DNA of 64,000 bases from Actinomadura meyerae (GCF_900188445.1 NZ_FZOR01000001.1:310001-374000); one strand, 5' to 3'. Counted from the stretch's first letter, positions 50,930 to 62,430 are shown. Made by a program: numbers and translations. The notes: generated by a model from the letters alone, not told the origin.

Positions 50930-51877
50930 TCAGCCGCGAGTATGAGCATCCATGAGCCGCTGGGGTGATGCCTCTGGGGCGGGTGTGGCGCGGCGGCGGC
51001 CCCGGCTGCGGGAGACGGCCACGCCGGCCAGGCACAGCAGGCCGCCGCCGAGGGTGACCAGGCCGGGGACCTCGCCGAGGAATAGCCAGGACATCGCGAC
51101 GACGAAGGCCGGGACGGCGTAGGTGGTGGCGCCCATCTTCCCGGCGGACGTCCGGGCCAGCGCGTACCCCCAGGTCGTGAACGCGAGCGCGGTCGGGAAG
51201 ACGCCCAGGTAGACCATGTTGAGGGTGGCGCCGGCGGGGGCGTCGGCGGCCTGCCGGACCAGCTGCCCGGAGAACGGCAGGCAGGCGAGCGCGCCGATCG
51301 CGCACGCGAACGTGGTGAACTGCAGGGCCGAGGCGTGCCGCAGCGCGGGCTTCTGGCTCACCACGCCCGCCGCGTAGGTCACCGCGGCGACGAGGCACAG
51401 CAGCACCCCGCCGACGGACGCGCGGCCCTCCCCGGACATCGACAGCCCGACGACGGCGGCGCCGGCGAACGAGACGGCCATGCCGATCACCAGCCGGGGC
51501 GCGATCCCCTCCTTCAGCAGCCAGCCGCCGAGCAGCGCGATCAGGATGGGCCCGATGTTGACGACGAGGGAGGCGGTGCCTGCGTCCACGAGCTGCTCGC
51601 CCCAGTTGAGCGCGACCATGTAGGCGCCGAACCACAGCACGCCGGCGGTGACGATGCCCGGCCACGCGGCCCGGGGCGGGAGGCCCTCGCGGCGGACGAG
51701 CCAGAGCGCGCCGAGCACGACCGTCCCGGACAGGAGGCGGCCGAGGGCGAGCGCGCCGGGCCCGTACTCGGCGCCGGCGCTGCGGATCGAGACGAAGGCG
51801 GACGCCCACAGCACCACCGTGACCGTCGCGGCGGCGACCGCGCGCCTGTCGACGCGACCCGTGTTCTCCTGTTGCAT
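50930..51877 (-). CDS. EamA/DMT-family transporter
   Basis: 315 residues from ATG 51877, preceded by TAAGGT (51885-51890) and a 7-base gap; longer upstream starts exist but lack signals. Ten membrane helices in two halves, beginning with VDRRAVAAATVTVVLWASAFVSIRSAG; the first half ends with GWLLKEGIAPRLVIGMAVSF and the second with SWLFLGEVPGLVTLGGGLLCLAG. Drug/metabolite exporter; substrate unknown. It is close to thiG on the same strand, but the thi operon ends 145 bases before its start, so it is probably a separate unit. Confidence 0.9.
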   Translation of the reverse strand: MQQENTGRVDRRAVAAATVTVVLWASAFVSIRSAGAEYGPGALALGRLLSGTVVLGALWLVRREGLPPRAAWPGIVTAGVLWFGAYMVALNWGEQLVDAGTASLVVNIGPILIALLGGWLLKEGIAPRLVIGMAVSFAGAAVVGLSMSGEGRASVGGVLLCLVAAVTYAAGVVSQKPALRHASALQFTTFACAIGALACLPFSGQLVRQAADAPAGATLNMVYLGVFPTALAFTTWGYALARTSAGKMGATTYAVPAFVVAMSWLFLGEVPGLVTLGGGLLCLAGVAVSRSRGRRRATPAPEASPQRLMDAHTRG

Positions 51878-52021
51878 GTCACGCACCTTAGGTATGGGTC
51901 GTTTCCATGGACGCCGAAGTGACGTGCCGGGTTGCGGCATGTCCGCGGTGAACGGCCCCAGTCTGTTCAGGTGCGGGTTTCAGGTCCAGCGAATATTTCT
52001 GCAGGTGATGCTTTAGCTGTG

Positions 52022-54119
<2,098 letters not shown>

Positions 54120-54120
54120 G

Positions 54121-54216
54121 CGCGCTCCCTTCGCCGGCATGATCCGGATCAGGTCAGGCGGTCGGCGGCCCGGTCAGCCGCCCTCTCAGCCCGGTCGCAC
54201 CGGACTCCCGCGCTCT
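54121..54216 (-). ncRNA. TPP (thiamine) riboswitch
   Basis: On the minus strand: GGGAGTCCGG, GGGCTGAGAGGG (the CUGAGA block of P2/P3), then CCTGATCCGGATCATGCCGG and CGAAGGGAG, all THI-box landmarks. The 3' end of P1 contains the GGGAG ribosome-binding site of thiO six bases before the ATG, so control is probably by blocking translation when TPP binds. It represses thiO, thiS and thiG. Confidence 0.95.
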
Positions 54217-54337
54217 GTCACGTTTTACCTGCTCCCTACCTTACGACCTCGATACGACCTTGATGCGACCCCGATCGCGCCCGCCAACGCCTGGACAGGT
54301 GTCCACCCGGATTTCGCGGCACATTAGGCTGCCCTTC

Positions 54338-55555
54338 ATGGACAGGGTCATCGTCGTGGGTGGCGGGCTGGCCGGCGTGCGCGCCGTCGAAGCCCTGCGC
54401 AGCAAGGGGTACGAGGGCGCGCTGACGCTCGTGTCGGCGGAGCGCGAGCGGCCCTACGACCGTCCGCCGCTGTCGAAGGCCGTCCTGGCGGGCGACTCCG
54501 ACGACACGACGGTCGACGCCGACTGGGACGCGCTGCGCTGCGACCTGCTGCTCGGCGAGCGCGCGACCGCGCTGCGGCCCGCGGACCCCGGGCGCGGCGG
54601 CGTGCTCGCCACCACCGCCGGCGACCTGCCGTTCGACGGGCTGGTCATCGCGACCGGCGCCACCCCCGTCACCCTGCCGGGGGAGGGCCGCCAGCACGTG
54701 CTGCGGACCATCGGCGACTCCCGCGGCCTGCGGTCGCGGCTGGCCGAGGGCGCCCGGATCGTGATCGTCGGCGCCGGCTGGATCGGCGCGGAGGTCGCGA
54801 CCACCGCCGCGAAGAAGGGCTGCCGCGTCACCGTGGTGGAGGCGGCCGACACGCCCCTCGCCAACGCGATCGGGCCTGAGATCGGCGCGCTGACCGTCCC
54901 CTGGTACGCCGAGGCGGGCGTCGAGCTGCGCACCGGCGTGAAGGTCGCCGCGGTGGAGCCGGACGGCCTCGCCCTCGCCGGCGGCGGCCGGATCGAGGCC
55001 GACGAGGTCGTGGTCGGCGTCGGCGTCCGCCCCGAGGTCTCCTGGCTGGACGGCTCGGGGCTGCTGGTGGAGCGCGGCGTGGTCACCGACGGCTCGTTCC
55101 GCGTCTACCAGGGCGAGGAGGAGCCCGGCGCGCTCCGCCCGGACATCGTCGCGGTCGGCGACTGCGCCGCCTGGTGGTCGGAGCGCTACGGCCGGCGGCT
55201 CCTCGTCGAGCACTGGGACACCGCCCTCAACGCCCCCGACGTCGCGGCGGCCGCCCTCCTCGGCGAGGAGGCGCGCTACGACGCCGCCCCGTACTTCTGG
55301 TCCGAGCAGTTCGGCCGCATGGTCCAGTACGCGGGCAGCCACGCCGCGTCCGAGCGGCTCGTCCACCGCGGCGACCCGGCCGGCCGCAAGTGGGCCGCGG
55401 TGTGGCTGACCGGCGACCGCCTCGACGCGATCCTCACCGTCGACCGCCCCCGCGACCTGGTGCAGGCGCGGCGGGTGATCGCCGCCGGGACGCCGGTGGA
55501 CCCGGAGGCGATCGCCGACCCGGACGTGCCCGTCCGGCAGGCCGTTCGCGGATAG
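54338..55555 (+). CDS. NAD(P)/FAD-dependent oxidoreductase (ferredoxin-reductase type)
   Basis: 405 residues, ATG 54338 with TAGGCT (54325-54330) seven bases upstream. FAD-binding GGGLAGVRAVEALRSKGY (about 7-24) and RPYDRPPLSKAVL, an NAD-binding IVGAGWIGAEVATTAAKKG, and the end-of-FAD motif IVAVGDCAAWW. This is the BphA4/ferredoxin reductase-like (Reductase_C) group which passes electrons from NADH to ferredoxins. No ferredoxin gene adjoins. It diverges from the thiamine operon. Confidence 0.92.
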   Translation: MDRVIVVGGGLAGVRAVEALRSKGYEGALTLVSAERERPYDRPPLSKAVLAGDSDDTTVDADWDALRCDLLLGERATALRPADPGRGGVLATTAGDLPFDGLVIATGATPVTLPGEGRQHVLRTIGDSRGLRSRLAEGARIVIVGAGWIGAEVATTAAKKGCRVTVVEAADTPLANAIGPEIGALTVPWYAEAGVELRTGVKVAAVEPDGLALAGGGRIEADEVVVGVGVRPEVSWLDGSGLLVERGVVTDGSFRVYQGEEEPGALRPDIVAVGDCAAWWSERYGRRLLVEHWDTALNAPDVAAAALLGEEARYDAAPYFWSEQFGRMVQYAGSHAASERLVHRGDPAGRKWAAVWLTGDRLDAILTVDRPRDLVQARRVIAAGTPVDPEAIADPDVPVRQAVRG

Positions 55556-55624
55556 CGATCGGCGCCGGAGGGTAACGGCTGTCCAGGGGGTTTGAGGCTT
55601 CCGAAGGCGTGGTAGCAAGGGGGC

Positions 55625-56008
55625 GTGACGCAGATGCACGCAACCGTTGACAGCGCACTCGACCCCCGGACCGACGCCCTCGCCGGCGAATGGCTCACCC
55701 TCCGCGAGACCGCCGAACGGCTGGGGATCCGGCCCAACCGGATCAAGCAGCTCATCCACGAGCACCGCATCCTCGCGGTGCGCCGGGAGGGGCAGCCGAT
55801 GGTGCCCGCGGCGTTCATCAGGGACGGGCAGATCATCAAGGGCCTGCCCGGCACGCTGACGCTGCTCTCGGACGCCGGGTTCGACGACGTGGAGACGATC
55901 CGCTGGCTGTTCACCGCCGACGACACGCTGCCCGGCACGCCGGTGGACGCGCTCACCGAGAACCGGGGGACCGAGGTCCGCCGCCGCGCCCAGGCCCTCG
56001 CCTTCTAG
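55625..56008 (+). CDS. Rv2175c-like winged HTH DNA-binding protein
   Basis: 127 residues from GTG 55625 (ATG 55634 is possible). A helix-turn-helix region (WLTLRETAERLGIRPNRIKQLIHEHRILAVRREGQPMVPAAFI) and a conserved C-terminal part (KGLPGTLTLLSDAGFDDVETIRWLFTADDTLPGTPVDAL) match Rv2175c of Mycobacterium tuberculosis, a DNA-binding substrate of kinase PknL. Its N-terminus holds Thr residues that could be phosphorylated. Kinase genes, idsA and metF nearby recall the mycobacterial order. Confidence 0.85.
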   Translation: MTQMHATVDSALDPRTDALAGEWLTLRETAERLGIRPNRIKQLIHEHRILAVRREGQPMVPAAFIRDGQIIKGLPGTLTLLSDAGFDDVETIRWLFTADDTLPGTPVDALTENRGTEVRRRAQALAF

Positions 56009-56092
56009 CCCCGGGCCCCGCCTCCCGGCTCCACCCGCGGACCCTTCCCGCGGGCCCCGGCGGCGCCGGGGAGGCACGCACATGACACGATC

Positions 56093-56133
56093 GCGGGGTC
56101 GCGCGACGGGACCGCACCGCCGCGCGACCCCGC
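56093..56133 (+). terminator. Long hairpin between the Rv2175c-like gene and thiE
   Basis: GCGGGGTCGCGCG (56093-56105) pairs with CGCGCGACCCCGC (56121-56133), 13 bp, 15-base loop, ending 14 bases before the thiE start. It may be a terminator for the gene upstream or control thiE. No TPP riboswitch blocks are found here. Confidence 0.6.
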
Positions 56134-56147
56134 CATGATCCGAGCTC

Positions 56148-56837
56148 GTGAAAGGACCCGCCCCGGCCGTGTCCAGGCATCTCCCCTCCGAACGCGCCGT
56201 CGCGCTGCGCGCCCGCCTCGACCGGGCCCGCCTCTACCTCTGCACCGACGCGCGGGAGCGGCAGGGCGACCTGCCGGAGTTCCTGGACGCCGTCCTCGCG
56301 GGCGGCGTCGACATCGTCCAGCTCCGCCAGAAGGGGCTGGAGGCCCGGCAGGAGATGGCGTACCTGGAGGTCTTCCGGGCGGCCTGCGAGCGGCACGGCG
56401 CGCTGCTCGCCGTCAACGACCGCGCCGACGTGGCGCACGCCGTCCGCGCGGACGTCCTGCACCTCGGCCAGGACGACCTGCCGGTGCCCGCCGCCCGCGA
56501 GATCGTCGGCGGCGACGTGCTGATCGGCCGGTCCACGCACTCCGGCGAGCAGGCGTCGGCGGCGGCCGCCGAGCCCGGCGTCGACTACTTCTGCGCGGGC
56601 CCGGTCTGGCCCACCCCGACCAAGCCCGGCCGCCCCGCGCCCGGCCCGAAGCTGCTGGAGTACGTGGCGGCGCAGCGGCCGGCGCGGCCCTGGTTCGCGA
56701 TCGGCGGCATCGACCTCGGCACCCTCGACCGGGTGCTCGCCGCGGGCGCCACCCGCGTCGTCGTGGTGCGGGCGATCACCGAGGCGGACGATCCCGGCGC
56801 CGCCGCGGCGGAGTTCGCGCGCCGCCTCGCGGGCTGA
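56148..56837 (+). CDS. thiE: Thiamine-phosphate synthase
   Basis: 229 residues from GTG 56148; GTG 56169 is an alternative, and neither has a clear ribosome-binding site. It joins the pyrimidine and thiazole moieties to thiamine phosphate. TIM-barrel motifs: [87 protein letters not shown] and [29 protein letters not shown]. All typical. It stands apart from thiOSG but in the same region. Confidence 0.96.
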   Translation: MKGPAPAVSRHLPSERAVALRARLDRARLYLCTDARERQGDLPEFLDAVLAGGVDIVQLRQKGLEARQEMAYLEVFRAACERHGALLAVNDRADVAHAVRADVLHLGQDDLPVPAAREIVGGDVLIGRSTHSGEQASAAAAEPGVDYFCAGPVWPTPTKPGRPAPGPKLLEYVAAQRPARPWFAIGGIDLGTLDRVLAAGATRVVVVRAITEADDPGAAAAEFARRLAG

Positions 56838-56926
56838 GCGGCCCCGGGGGCCGGGACGCCGTCCGCGGCCCGGTTTGACCCGGATCACGGTGCGGGGCGG
56901 CGGGACGATCGCCGACAATGGGGATC

Positions 56927-57088
56927 ATGAGCCTGGGACCCGACGACGAGCGCCCCGTCGAGCTGGACGACGACCTGGAGATCCTGCCCGACCAGACGTC
57001 CGACGACACCGACGTCGGCTGGGGCGAGTGGCGCGGCGCCGGCGACGACGACTCCCGCCTGCTGGAGGAGCGCCCGCCGCACTGGTGA
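56927..57088 (+). CDS. Small acidic protein, 53 residues, ending in RPPHW
   Basis: ATG 56927 to TGA 57086-57088. The protein is highly acidic (ELDDDLEILPDQTSDDTDVG) with WGEWRG in the middle and RLLEERPPHW at the C-terminus. GC at third codon positions is as high as in neighbouring genes, and the ERPPHW end occurs in short conserved actinobacterial proteins that I recall from other genomes. GACAAT stands about seven bases before the ATG. Function unknown; a short regulator or partner of the neighbouring kinase is possible but not shown. Confidence 0.75.
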   Translation: MSLGPDDERPVELDDDLEILPDQTSDDTDVGWGEWRGAGDDDSRLLEERPPHW

Positions 57089-57107
57089 GCCGCCGCCGGC
57101 CCGGGGC

Positions 57108-58280
57108 TCAGAACAGCATGCCGAGCGCGAATCCGGTGACGACGACGGCGCCGAGCGCGACCATCATCCGCCAGCGGTAGCGCGGGATGCGCTTCGGGCG
57201 CGGCTTCGGCGCGGGCGTGCGGCCCTCCCGCAGCGCCCGGACCAGCTGCGGCGCGGTCGGCCGCGCCGCCGGGTTCTTGTCCAGGCAGCGGGCGGCGAGG
57301 TCGCGCAGCGGGCCGCGCAGGTCGCCGAGGTCCGGCGGCCGGGAGGTGACGCGGCGCATGACGGCGGCGCTCGGCCCGGTGCCGAACGGCGGCCGCCCGG
57401 TCGCGGCGAACACCATCGCGGCGCCCCAGGCGAACACGTCGGCGGGCGGCCCGACCGGCTCGTCCTCGATCTGCTCGGGCGCCATGTAGGCGGGCGTGCC
57501 GACCGGGCCGGTGGTCAGCGGCGTCGCGGGCCCGAGGGCGTCGGTGGTGCGGGCGACGCCGAAGTCGATGACCTTGGCGCCGTCCGGGCCGAGCAGCACG
57601 TTGCCGGGCTTGAAGTCGCGGTGCACGATGCCCGCGCGGTGGATCGCGGCGAGCGCCGCAGCCGTCCGCAGCGCGACCTTGCGCAGCTGCGGGGCGGGCA
57701 GCGGGCCCCGGTCGGCGACGACCTGCTGGAGCGAGGGGCCCTCGACGTACTCGCTGACGATGTAGGGGCGGTCGCCGGTCATGTCGGCGTCCAGGACGCG
57801 CGCCGTGTGCCGCCCGGACACCTGCAGCGCCGCCTCCGCCTCCTTGACGAAGCGGCTGCGCGCCCGCTGCCCGGCCGCCACGCCGCCGCGCAGCAGCTTG
57901 ACGGTGACGAGCCCGCCCTCGCCGTCGCGGCCGAGGTAGACGACGCCCTGGCCGCCCTCGCCCAGCCGGCCGAGCAGCGTGTAGCCGGCGAGGCGGCGCG
58001 GGTCGTCCGGACCGAGCGGCGTCCCGTGCTCGCGGTCGCGCTCGCCGCCGCGGTCCTGGGCGGGCCTGGACGCGCCGCTCTGGCGCCCCTGGCCCGCGTG
58101 GGCCTGGCCCACGCGGCCCTGCTTGCCGCCGGGCGCCTTGCCGCCCGCCTGCTTGGCGGGCTGCTTGGCGGTCGGCGGGGCCGGGCGCGGCTTGGCCGGG
58201 CGGCCGGGGCGCCCGCTCCGGGCTGCGGTCGGACGCGCGGGGTGGGCGTTCGTCCTCCCGCGGGAGGTGTCGTGCGGCAC
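57108..58280 (-). CDS. Ser/Thr protein kinase with C-terminal membrane anchor
   Basis: 390 residues from GTG 58280. The first 90 residues are basic and Gly/Pro-rich (AKQPAKQAGGKAPGGKQG). The kinase domain follows: GEGGQGVVYLG (glycine loop), Lys128 in VTVKLL, HRDFKPGN (Asp222), DFG at 239-241, GTPAYMAPEQIEDEPVG. A single helix at the C-terminus (about 372-388) puts a one-residue tail outside, so there is no sensor domain. Substrate unknown; the Rv2175c-like protein is a candidate by context. Confidence 0.93.
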   Translation of the reverse strand: MPHDTSRGRTNAHPARPTAARSGRPGRPAKPRPAPPTAKQPAKQAGGKAPGGKQGRVGQAHAGQGRQSGASRPAQDRGGERDREHGTPLGPDDPRRLAGYTLLGRLGEGGQGVVYLGRDGEGGLVTVKLLRGGVAAGQRARSRFVKEAEAALQVSGRHTARVLDADMTGDRPYIVSEYVEGPSLQQVVADRGPLPAPQLRKVALRTAAALAAIHRAGIVHRDFKPGNVLLGPDGAKVIDFGVARTTDALGPATPLTTGPVGTPAYMAPEQIEDEPVGPPADVFAWGAAMVFAATGRPPFGTGPSAAVMRRVTSRPPDLGDLRGPLRDLAARCLDKNPAARPTAPQLVRALREGRTPAPKPRPKRIPRYRWRMMVALGAVVVTGFALGMLF

Positions 58281-58372
58281 AGGATGACTCCGACTCGGCG
58301 GGGACGGACGAAGATTTCCCTATTTGTACCGCGCCACGGCTGGGCACGGCAGGTGAACCGAGATCTTCGCCG

Positions 58373-60514
58373 CTACCCGCATGCCCCCAATGTCCCCGTC
58401 TGGGCGATCTGCCGGGACGAGGCGCCGACCATGACCTTGTAGCAGCCGTCCGCGACCTTCCACGCCTTCGCCTCCTCGTTCCAGTAGGAGAACGACCTCG
58501 CGGACAGCGGGAACGTCACCGTGGTGCTCTGCCCCGGCGCGAGCGTGACCTTGGTGTAGCCCTTGAGCTGCTTGGGCGGCTGCGGGACGTCCACCCCCGC
58601 CGCGGGCATGCCGATGTAGAGCTGCGGGACGGCGACGCCCGTGCGGTCACCGGTGTTGGTGACGGTCACCTGCACCGCCTTGGTGCTCGCCTTGAGCCCG
58701 CTGTAGGCGAACGTCGTGTAGGACAGGCCGTACCCGAACGGGAACCGGGGCTTGATGCCCTTCGCGTCGTAGTGCCGGTAGCCGACCATGACGCCCTCGG
58801 AGAACGTGACGGTCTTGTTCACGCCGGGGTACTGCGCGGGGTTTCCGGACGCCGGCGCGTCGTTCTCCGCCACGGGGAACGTCACCGGCAGACGGCCGCC
58901 GGGGTCGACGTCCCCGTACAGGACGCGCGCCAGGGCGTTCCCCGCCTCCTGCCCCGGGTACCACGCCTCGACTATGCCCTTCACCTGGTCCGCCCAGGGC
59001 GTCAGCACGGGGCCGCCCGTGTTCAGCACGACGATCGTGTTGGGGTTGGCCCTGGCGATCTCGGTGATCAGTCCGTCCTGGTCGCCGCGGAGCGGCTCGC
59101 CGCACTCCAGCGTCAGGCACGACTTGTCGAAGAACTCGCCCTGGCTGTCGGTGGCGAAGACGATCGCGATGTCGGCGGCCCGCGCCGCGTTCGCGGCGGC
59201 CGCGCGGTCGCCGCCGTCGTGGTGGGTGATCGCGGTCCCGGCCCCGGCGCGCCGCGCGATGCCGTCCTGCGCGCTGACGGTCGTGAACGGCACGACCTTC
59301 GCCGAGCCGAACCCGCCCGGGGCCTCCCGCGCGGCGCGGCCGATCAGCGCGATCCGCTTCGGCGCCGCGAGCGGCAGGGCGCCGTCGTTCTTCAGCAGGG
59401 TGATGCCGCCCTCCTCGATCCGGCGCGCGGCGGTCTCGCTCGCCGTCCGGTCGATGCGGGACAGGTCGTTGGGGTAGGCGGGCCGGTCGAACACCCCGAA
59501 CGCGAACATCGTCCGCAGGATGTTGCCGACGTGCCCGTCGATGGCGGCCTGCGTGACCTTCTTCTGCGCGACGGCCAGTTTCAGCAGGAACGCGTTGTAC
59601 TTCATGCCGAGCGGCAGTTCCATGTCCAGCCCGCCGTTGGCGGCCCCGGCGGTGTCCTGCGCCGCGGTGTGGTCGGACGGCACGAACCCCTTGAAGCCCC
59701 ACTCCGAGCGCAGGATCTTGTTGAGGACGGCGTCGTCCTGGCACGCCCAGCGGCCGTTCAGCTGCCCGAAACCGCACATGACGGTCGCGGCGCCGCCGTC
59801 CTTCACGGCGGCCTCGAACGGCGGCAGGTAGATCTCCCGCAGCGTGCGCGGGTCCACCTTCATGCCGAGCGCCAGCCGGTCGGTCTCCTGCGTGTAGACC
59901 GCAAGGTGCTTGACCGACGTCATCACGCCCTGCTCCTGCGCGCCCTTGACCCACGGCACGCCGAGCGTCGCGGACAGGTAGGGGTCCTCGCCGAAGCCCT
60001 CGAACGTCCGGCCGTTGCGGGGGGTGCGCAGCACGTCCACGGTCGGGCCGAAGATCAGGTCGTTGCCGCGGTGCCGGGCCTCCCAGGCGACCGTCCCGCC
60101 GTACAGCGCCGCCGCGTCGCGGTCGAAGCCCGCCGCCAGCGCGATCGGCGCGGGCAGCGCGGTCGCCTTGCCCTGCCGGACGCCCGCCGGCCCGTCCGCC
60201 ATGTAGACGGGCGGGATGCCGAGCCGCTCGATCCCGCGGTTGGTGTCGGCGTGCGCGTCCTCGAAGAACCCGCCGAGCGGGCCGCCGAACGGGTCGTCCG
60301 AGGCCAGCAGCGCGATCTTCTCGTCCGCGGTCAGCTCCGGCAGCAGCAGGGCCGTCCGCTGCTCCGGGGTCAGCCCCGTGTTGCACCACGGCCGCTGCGC
60401 CGGGTCGCCGCAGCGCCCCTCCGCTGCGCGCGCGCCGTCCGGCACGGGCGCCGCGAGCAGGGCCATCGCCGCGACGAGCGCGCCCGCCGCCGGGAGCCAC
60501 CGTCCGGTACGCAT
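58373..60514 (-). CDS. Secreted glycoside hydrolase family 3 (beta-glucosidase-like)
   Basis: 713 residues; ATG 60514 overlaps the stop of the upstream gene (TGATG). A signal peptide covers about residues 1-31 (AAGALVAAMALLAAPVPDGARA). GH3 N-terminal barrel: GPAGVRQGKATALPAPIALAA, GPTVDVLRTPRNGRTFEGFGEDPYLS, SVKHLAVYTQE, and the nucleophile Asp in GFVPSDHTAAQ (SDH instead of the common SDW). The second domain and a fibronectin III-like C-terminal domain (VQVTVTNTGDRTGVAVPQLYI) complete the long GH3 type. It likely cuts beta-linked glucose or xylose from plant material outside the cell. Confidence 0.92.
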   Translation of the reverse strand: MRTGRWLPAAGALVAAMALLAAPVPDGARAAEGRCGDPAQRPWCNTGLTPEQRTALLLPELTADEKIALLASDDPFGGPLGGFFEDAHADTNRGIERLGIPPVYMADGPAGVRQGKATALPAPIALAAGFDRDAAALYGGTVAWEARHRGNDLIFGPTVDVLRTPRNGRTFEGFGEDPYLSATLGVPWVKGAQEQGVMTSVKHLAVYTQETDRLALGMKVDPRTLREIYLPPFEAAVKDGGAATVMCGFGQLNGRWACQDDAVLNKILRSEWGFKGFVPSDHTAAQDTAGAANGGLDMELPLGMKYNAFLLKLAVAQKKVTQAAIDGHVGNILRTMFAFGVFDRPAYPNDLSRIDRTASETAARRIEEGGITLLKNDGALPLAAPKRIALIGRAAREAPGGFGSAKVVPFTTVSAQDGIARRAGAGTAITHHDGGDRAAAANAARAADIAIVFATDSQGEFFDKSCLTLECGEPLRGDQDGLITEIARANPNTIVVLNTGGPVLTPWADQVKGIVEAWYPGQEAGNALARVLYGDVDPGGRLPVTFPVAENDAPASGNPAQYPGVNKTVTFSEGVMVGYRHYDAKGIKPRFPFGYGLSYTTFAYSGLKASTKAVQVTVTNTGDRTGVAVPQLYIGMPAAGVDVPQPPKQLKGYTKVTLAPGQSTTVTFPLSARSFSYWNEEAKAWKVADGCYKVMVGASSRQIAQTGTLGACG

Positions 60515-61074
60515 CAGTGCCCCTCCCCGTTCTGGAGCGGTCCTTCGTTCTGGACGCGCAGCGCGTTGAGGGTGAAGGCGACCATGTGGTAGTGGCCGAT
60601 CAGCATGACGAGCTCGATCAGCTCGCGCTCCCCGAACCGGGTGGCGAGCTCCGTCCAGGTCGCGTCGGAGACGGTGCCGGACGCGTGCAGCTCGTCGGCC
60701 GCGGTGAGGACCATCCGGTCGTCGTCGCTCCAGGCGTGGGCGTCGAGGTCCAGCCCGAGCGCCGCGATGTCGGCGTCGGTGAGGCCCGCGCCGCGGGCGA
60801 GGCCCCGGTGGTGGTCCCACTCGTAGGCGCAGGACCGGTGGTGCGCCGTCCGCATGATCGCCAGCTCGCGGTCGCGGGCGGGGAGCGTCCCCTTCGTCAG
60901 CAGCATCGACCCGAGGCCGATCCACGCGTGGAAGAGGTCCGGGTGGCGGGCGAGCGTGGTGAAGATGTTCAGCGGACCGGTCGTCGCTGCCACGGCCTTG
61001 AGGACGTCGTCCCACGCGTCCTCGGGAAGCGGGTCGAAGCGCGGGACGCGGTTCCCCGAAGTGTCGGCGCACAT
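60514..61074 (-). CDS. Carboxymuconolactone decarboxylase/AhpD-like protein
   Basis: 186 residues, ATG 61074. Two CMD-type helical motifs are seen (LARHPDLFHAWIGLGSML and RELAIMRTAHHRSCAYEWDHHRGLARGAGL); AYEWDHH has the conserved Glu and His residues. The CxxC redox pair of AhpD is not complete (single Cys in RSCAYEWDHH), so peroxidase-type activity is uncertain. It is a soluble protein co-transcribed with the GH3 gene, an odd pairing. Confidence 0.85.
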   Translation of the reverse strand: MCADTSGNRVPRFDPLPEDAWDDVLKAVAATTGPLNIFTTLARHPDLFHAWIGLGSMLLTKGTLPARDRELAIMRTAHHRSCAYEWDHHRGLARGAGLTDADIAALGLDLDAHAWSDDDRMVLTAADELHASGTVSDATWTELATRFGERELIELVMLIGHYHMVAFTLNALRVQNEGPLQNGEGH

Positions 61075-61151
61075 GGCGACATTTCTGCCACCGATCAGTG
61101 GGATAGTTCTAGCCCACCGGGAAAACTTGGCCGGATTGTGTCATTAGTGAC

Positions 61152-62204
61152 TTACGTGCTGCGGGTGGTGGCGGCCACGGCCAGCTCGCCGAGCGCCTCC
61201 CGGGCCTCCGCGGTGACGGGGGCGGCCCGCAGGCTGTCCTCGGCCTCCCGCAGGTAGCGCTCGATCATCGCCTCGCAGGCGGCGAGCCCGCCGGTCTCCT
61301 CGATGATCGTGCGCAGCTCGTCCACCCCGGGGCGGTCCAGCGCCGGGTCGCCGAGGCGCCGCCGCACCGCGGCGGCCTGCGCGGCGGTGGCGCGTTCCAG
61401 CGTCAGGGCGATCAGCACGGTGCGCTTGCCCTCGCGCAGGTCGTCCCCGGCGGGCTTGCCCGTCTCGGCGGGGTCGCCGAACACGCCGAGCACGTCGTCG
61501 CGCAGCTGGAAGGCGATGCCGAGCGGCAGGCCGTAGCCGGTGAGCGCGGCGGTCACGTCCGGGCGGGCGCCGGCCAGGACGGCGCCGAGGTGCAGGGGGC
61601 GCTCGATCGTGTACTTGGCGCTCTTGTACTCCACCACCCGCAGCGCGGTCTCGACGGTGGCCCGGCCGCGGGTGCCCTCCAGCATGTCGAGGTACTGCCC
61701 GCACATGACCTCGGTGCGCATCAGGTCGTACACGGCCCGGCCGCGCCGCCGCGGGCCGGCGTCCAGCCCGCACGTCTCGAACATCTCGCTCGACCAGGCC
61801 AGGCACAGGTCGCCGAGCAGGATGGCGGCGCCGCCGCCGAACGCCTCCGCATCCCCCGGCCAGCCCTGCGCGCGGTGCAGCGCCTCGAACCGGCGGTGCG
61901 CGGACGGCTGACCGCGCCGGGTGTCGCTGGAGTCCATCACGTCGTCGTGGACCAGCGCGCTCGCCTGGAGCAGCTCCAGGGACGCGGCGGCGGCCACGAT
62001 CCCGGGCGAGTCCTCGCCGCCGGCGGCCCGCCAGCCCCAGTAGCAGAACGCGGGGCGCAGCCGCTTCCCGCCGCCCAGCAGGGCGTCGAGGGCGGACAGC
62101 AGCGGCCCGAGGTCGTCGCTGATGGTCAGCAGCGCCGGACGCTGCCGGTCGACGAAGCCGAGGAGGGCTTCGTCGACCTCCTTGCGGATACGGCTGGTCG
62201 ACAT
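61152..62204 (-). CDS. idsA: Polyprenyl diphosphate synthase (IdsA/GGPP-type)
   Basis: 350 residues, ATG 62204, with TACGAT (62211-62216) six bases upstream. It condenses isopentenyl diphosphate with allylic diphosphates. First Asp-rich motif: LVHDDVMDSSDTRRG (DDxxD). Second: FQLRDDVLGVFGDPAETGKPAGDDLREGK. The GGGKRLRPAFCY start is typical. Chain length is likely C15-C20 for quinone or carotenoid precursors. It is convergent to nothing; metF diverges upstream. Confidence 0.94.
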   Translation of the reverse strand: MSTSRIRKEVDEALLGFVDRQRPALLTISDDLGPLLSALDALLGGGKRLRPAFCYWGWRAAGGEDSPGIVAAAASLELLQASALVHDDVMDSSDTRRGQPSAHRRFEALHRAQGWPGDAEAFGGGAAILLGDLCLAWSSEMFETCGLDAGPRRRGRAVYDLMRTEVMCGQYLDMLEGTRGRATVETALRVVEYKSAKYTIERPLHLGAVLAGARPDVTAALTGYGLPLGIAFQLRDDVLGVFGDPAETGKPAGDDLREGKRTVLIALTLERATAAQAAAVRRRLGDPALDRPGVDELRTIIEETGGLAACEAMIERYLREAEDSLRAAPVTAEAREALGELAVAATTRST

Positions 62205-62338
62205 GCCGAGATCGTATCCACCTGGGGCGATTCAACCCTGCCGCCAGAACGTGAGATGTCACTGGATCTTCGGAAATAGGGACATAACGCAAGCGGGGTG
62301 TGGCGAGGATCACGCGTATCGGCGGTTTCGCGGCCGCT

Positions 62339-62392
62339 CCGGAGCCGCCCCGGGCCGTGCCGGAGCCGTCCCGGAGCCGCCCCGGAGCCGCC
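62339..62392. repeat. Imperfect CCGGAGCCGCC tandem repeats before metF
   Basis: Four or five imperfect copies of CCGGAGCCG(C/T)CC lie at about 62339-62392 in the metF upstream region. They could affect promoter activity or be neutral. Confidence 0.5.
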
Positions 62393-62430
62393 TTGAGGGC
62401 GCCTCCAGAGGGCTTCTGTAGGCTTGGGGA

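Noticed and set aside
56009..56147. TPP riboswitch before thiE
   Set aside because: No CTGAGA or CTGATCC-type blocks; only a simple 13-bp hairpin.
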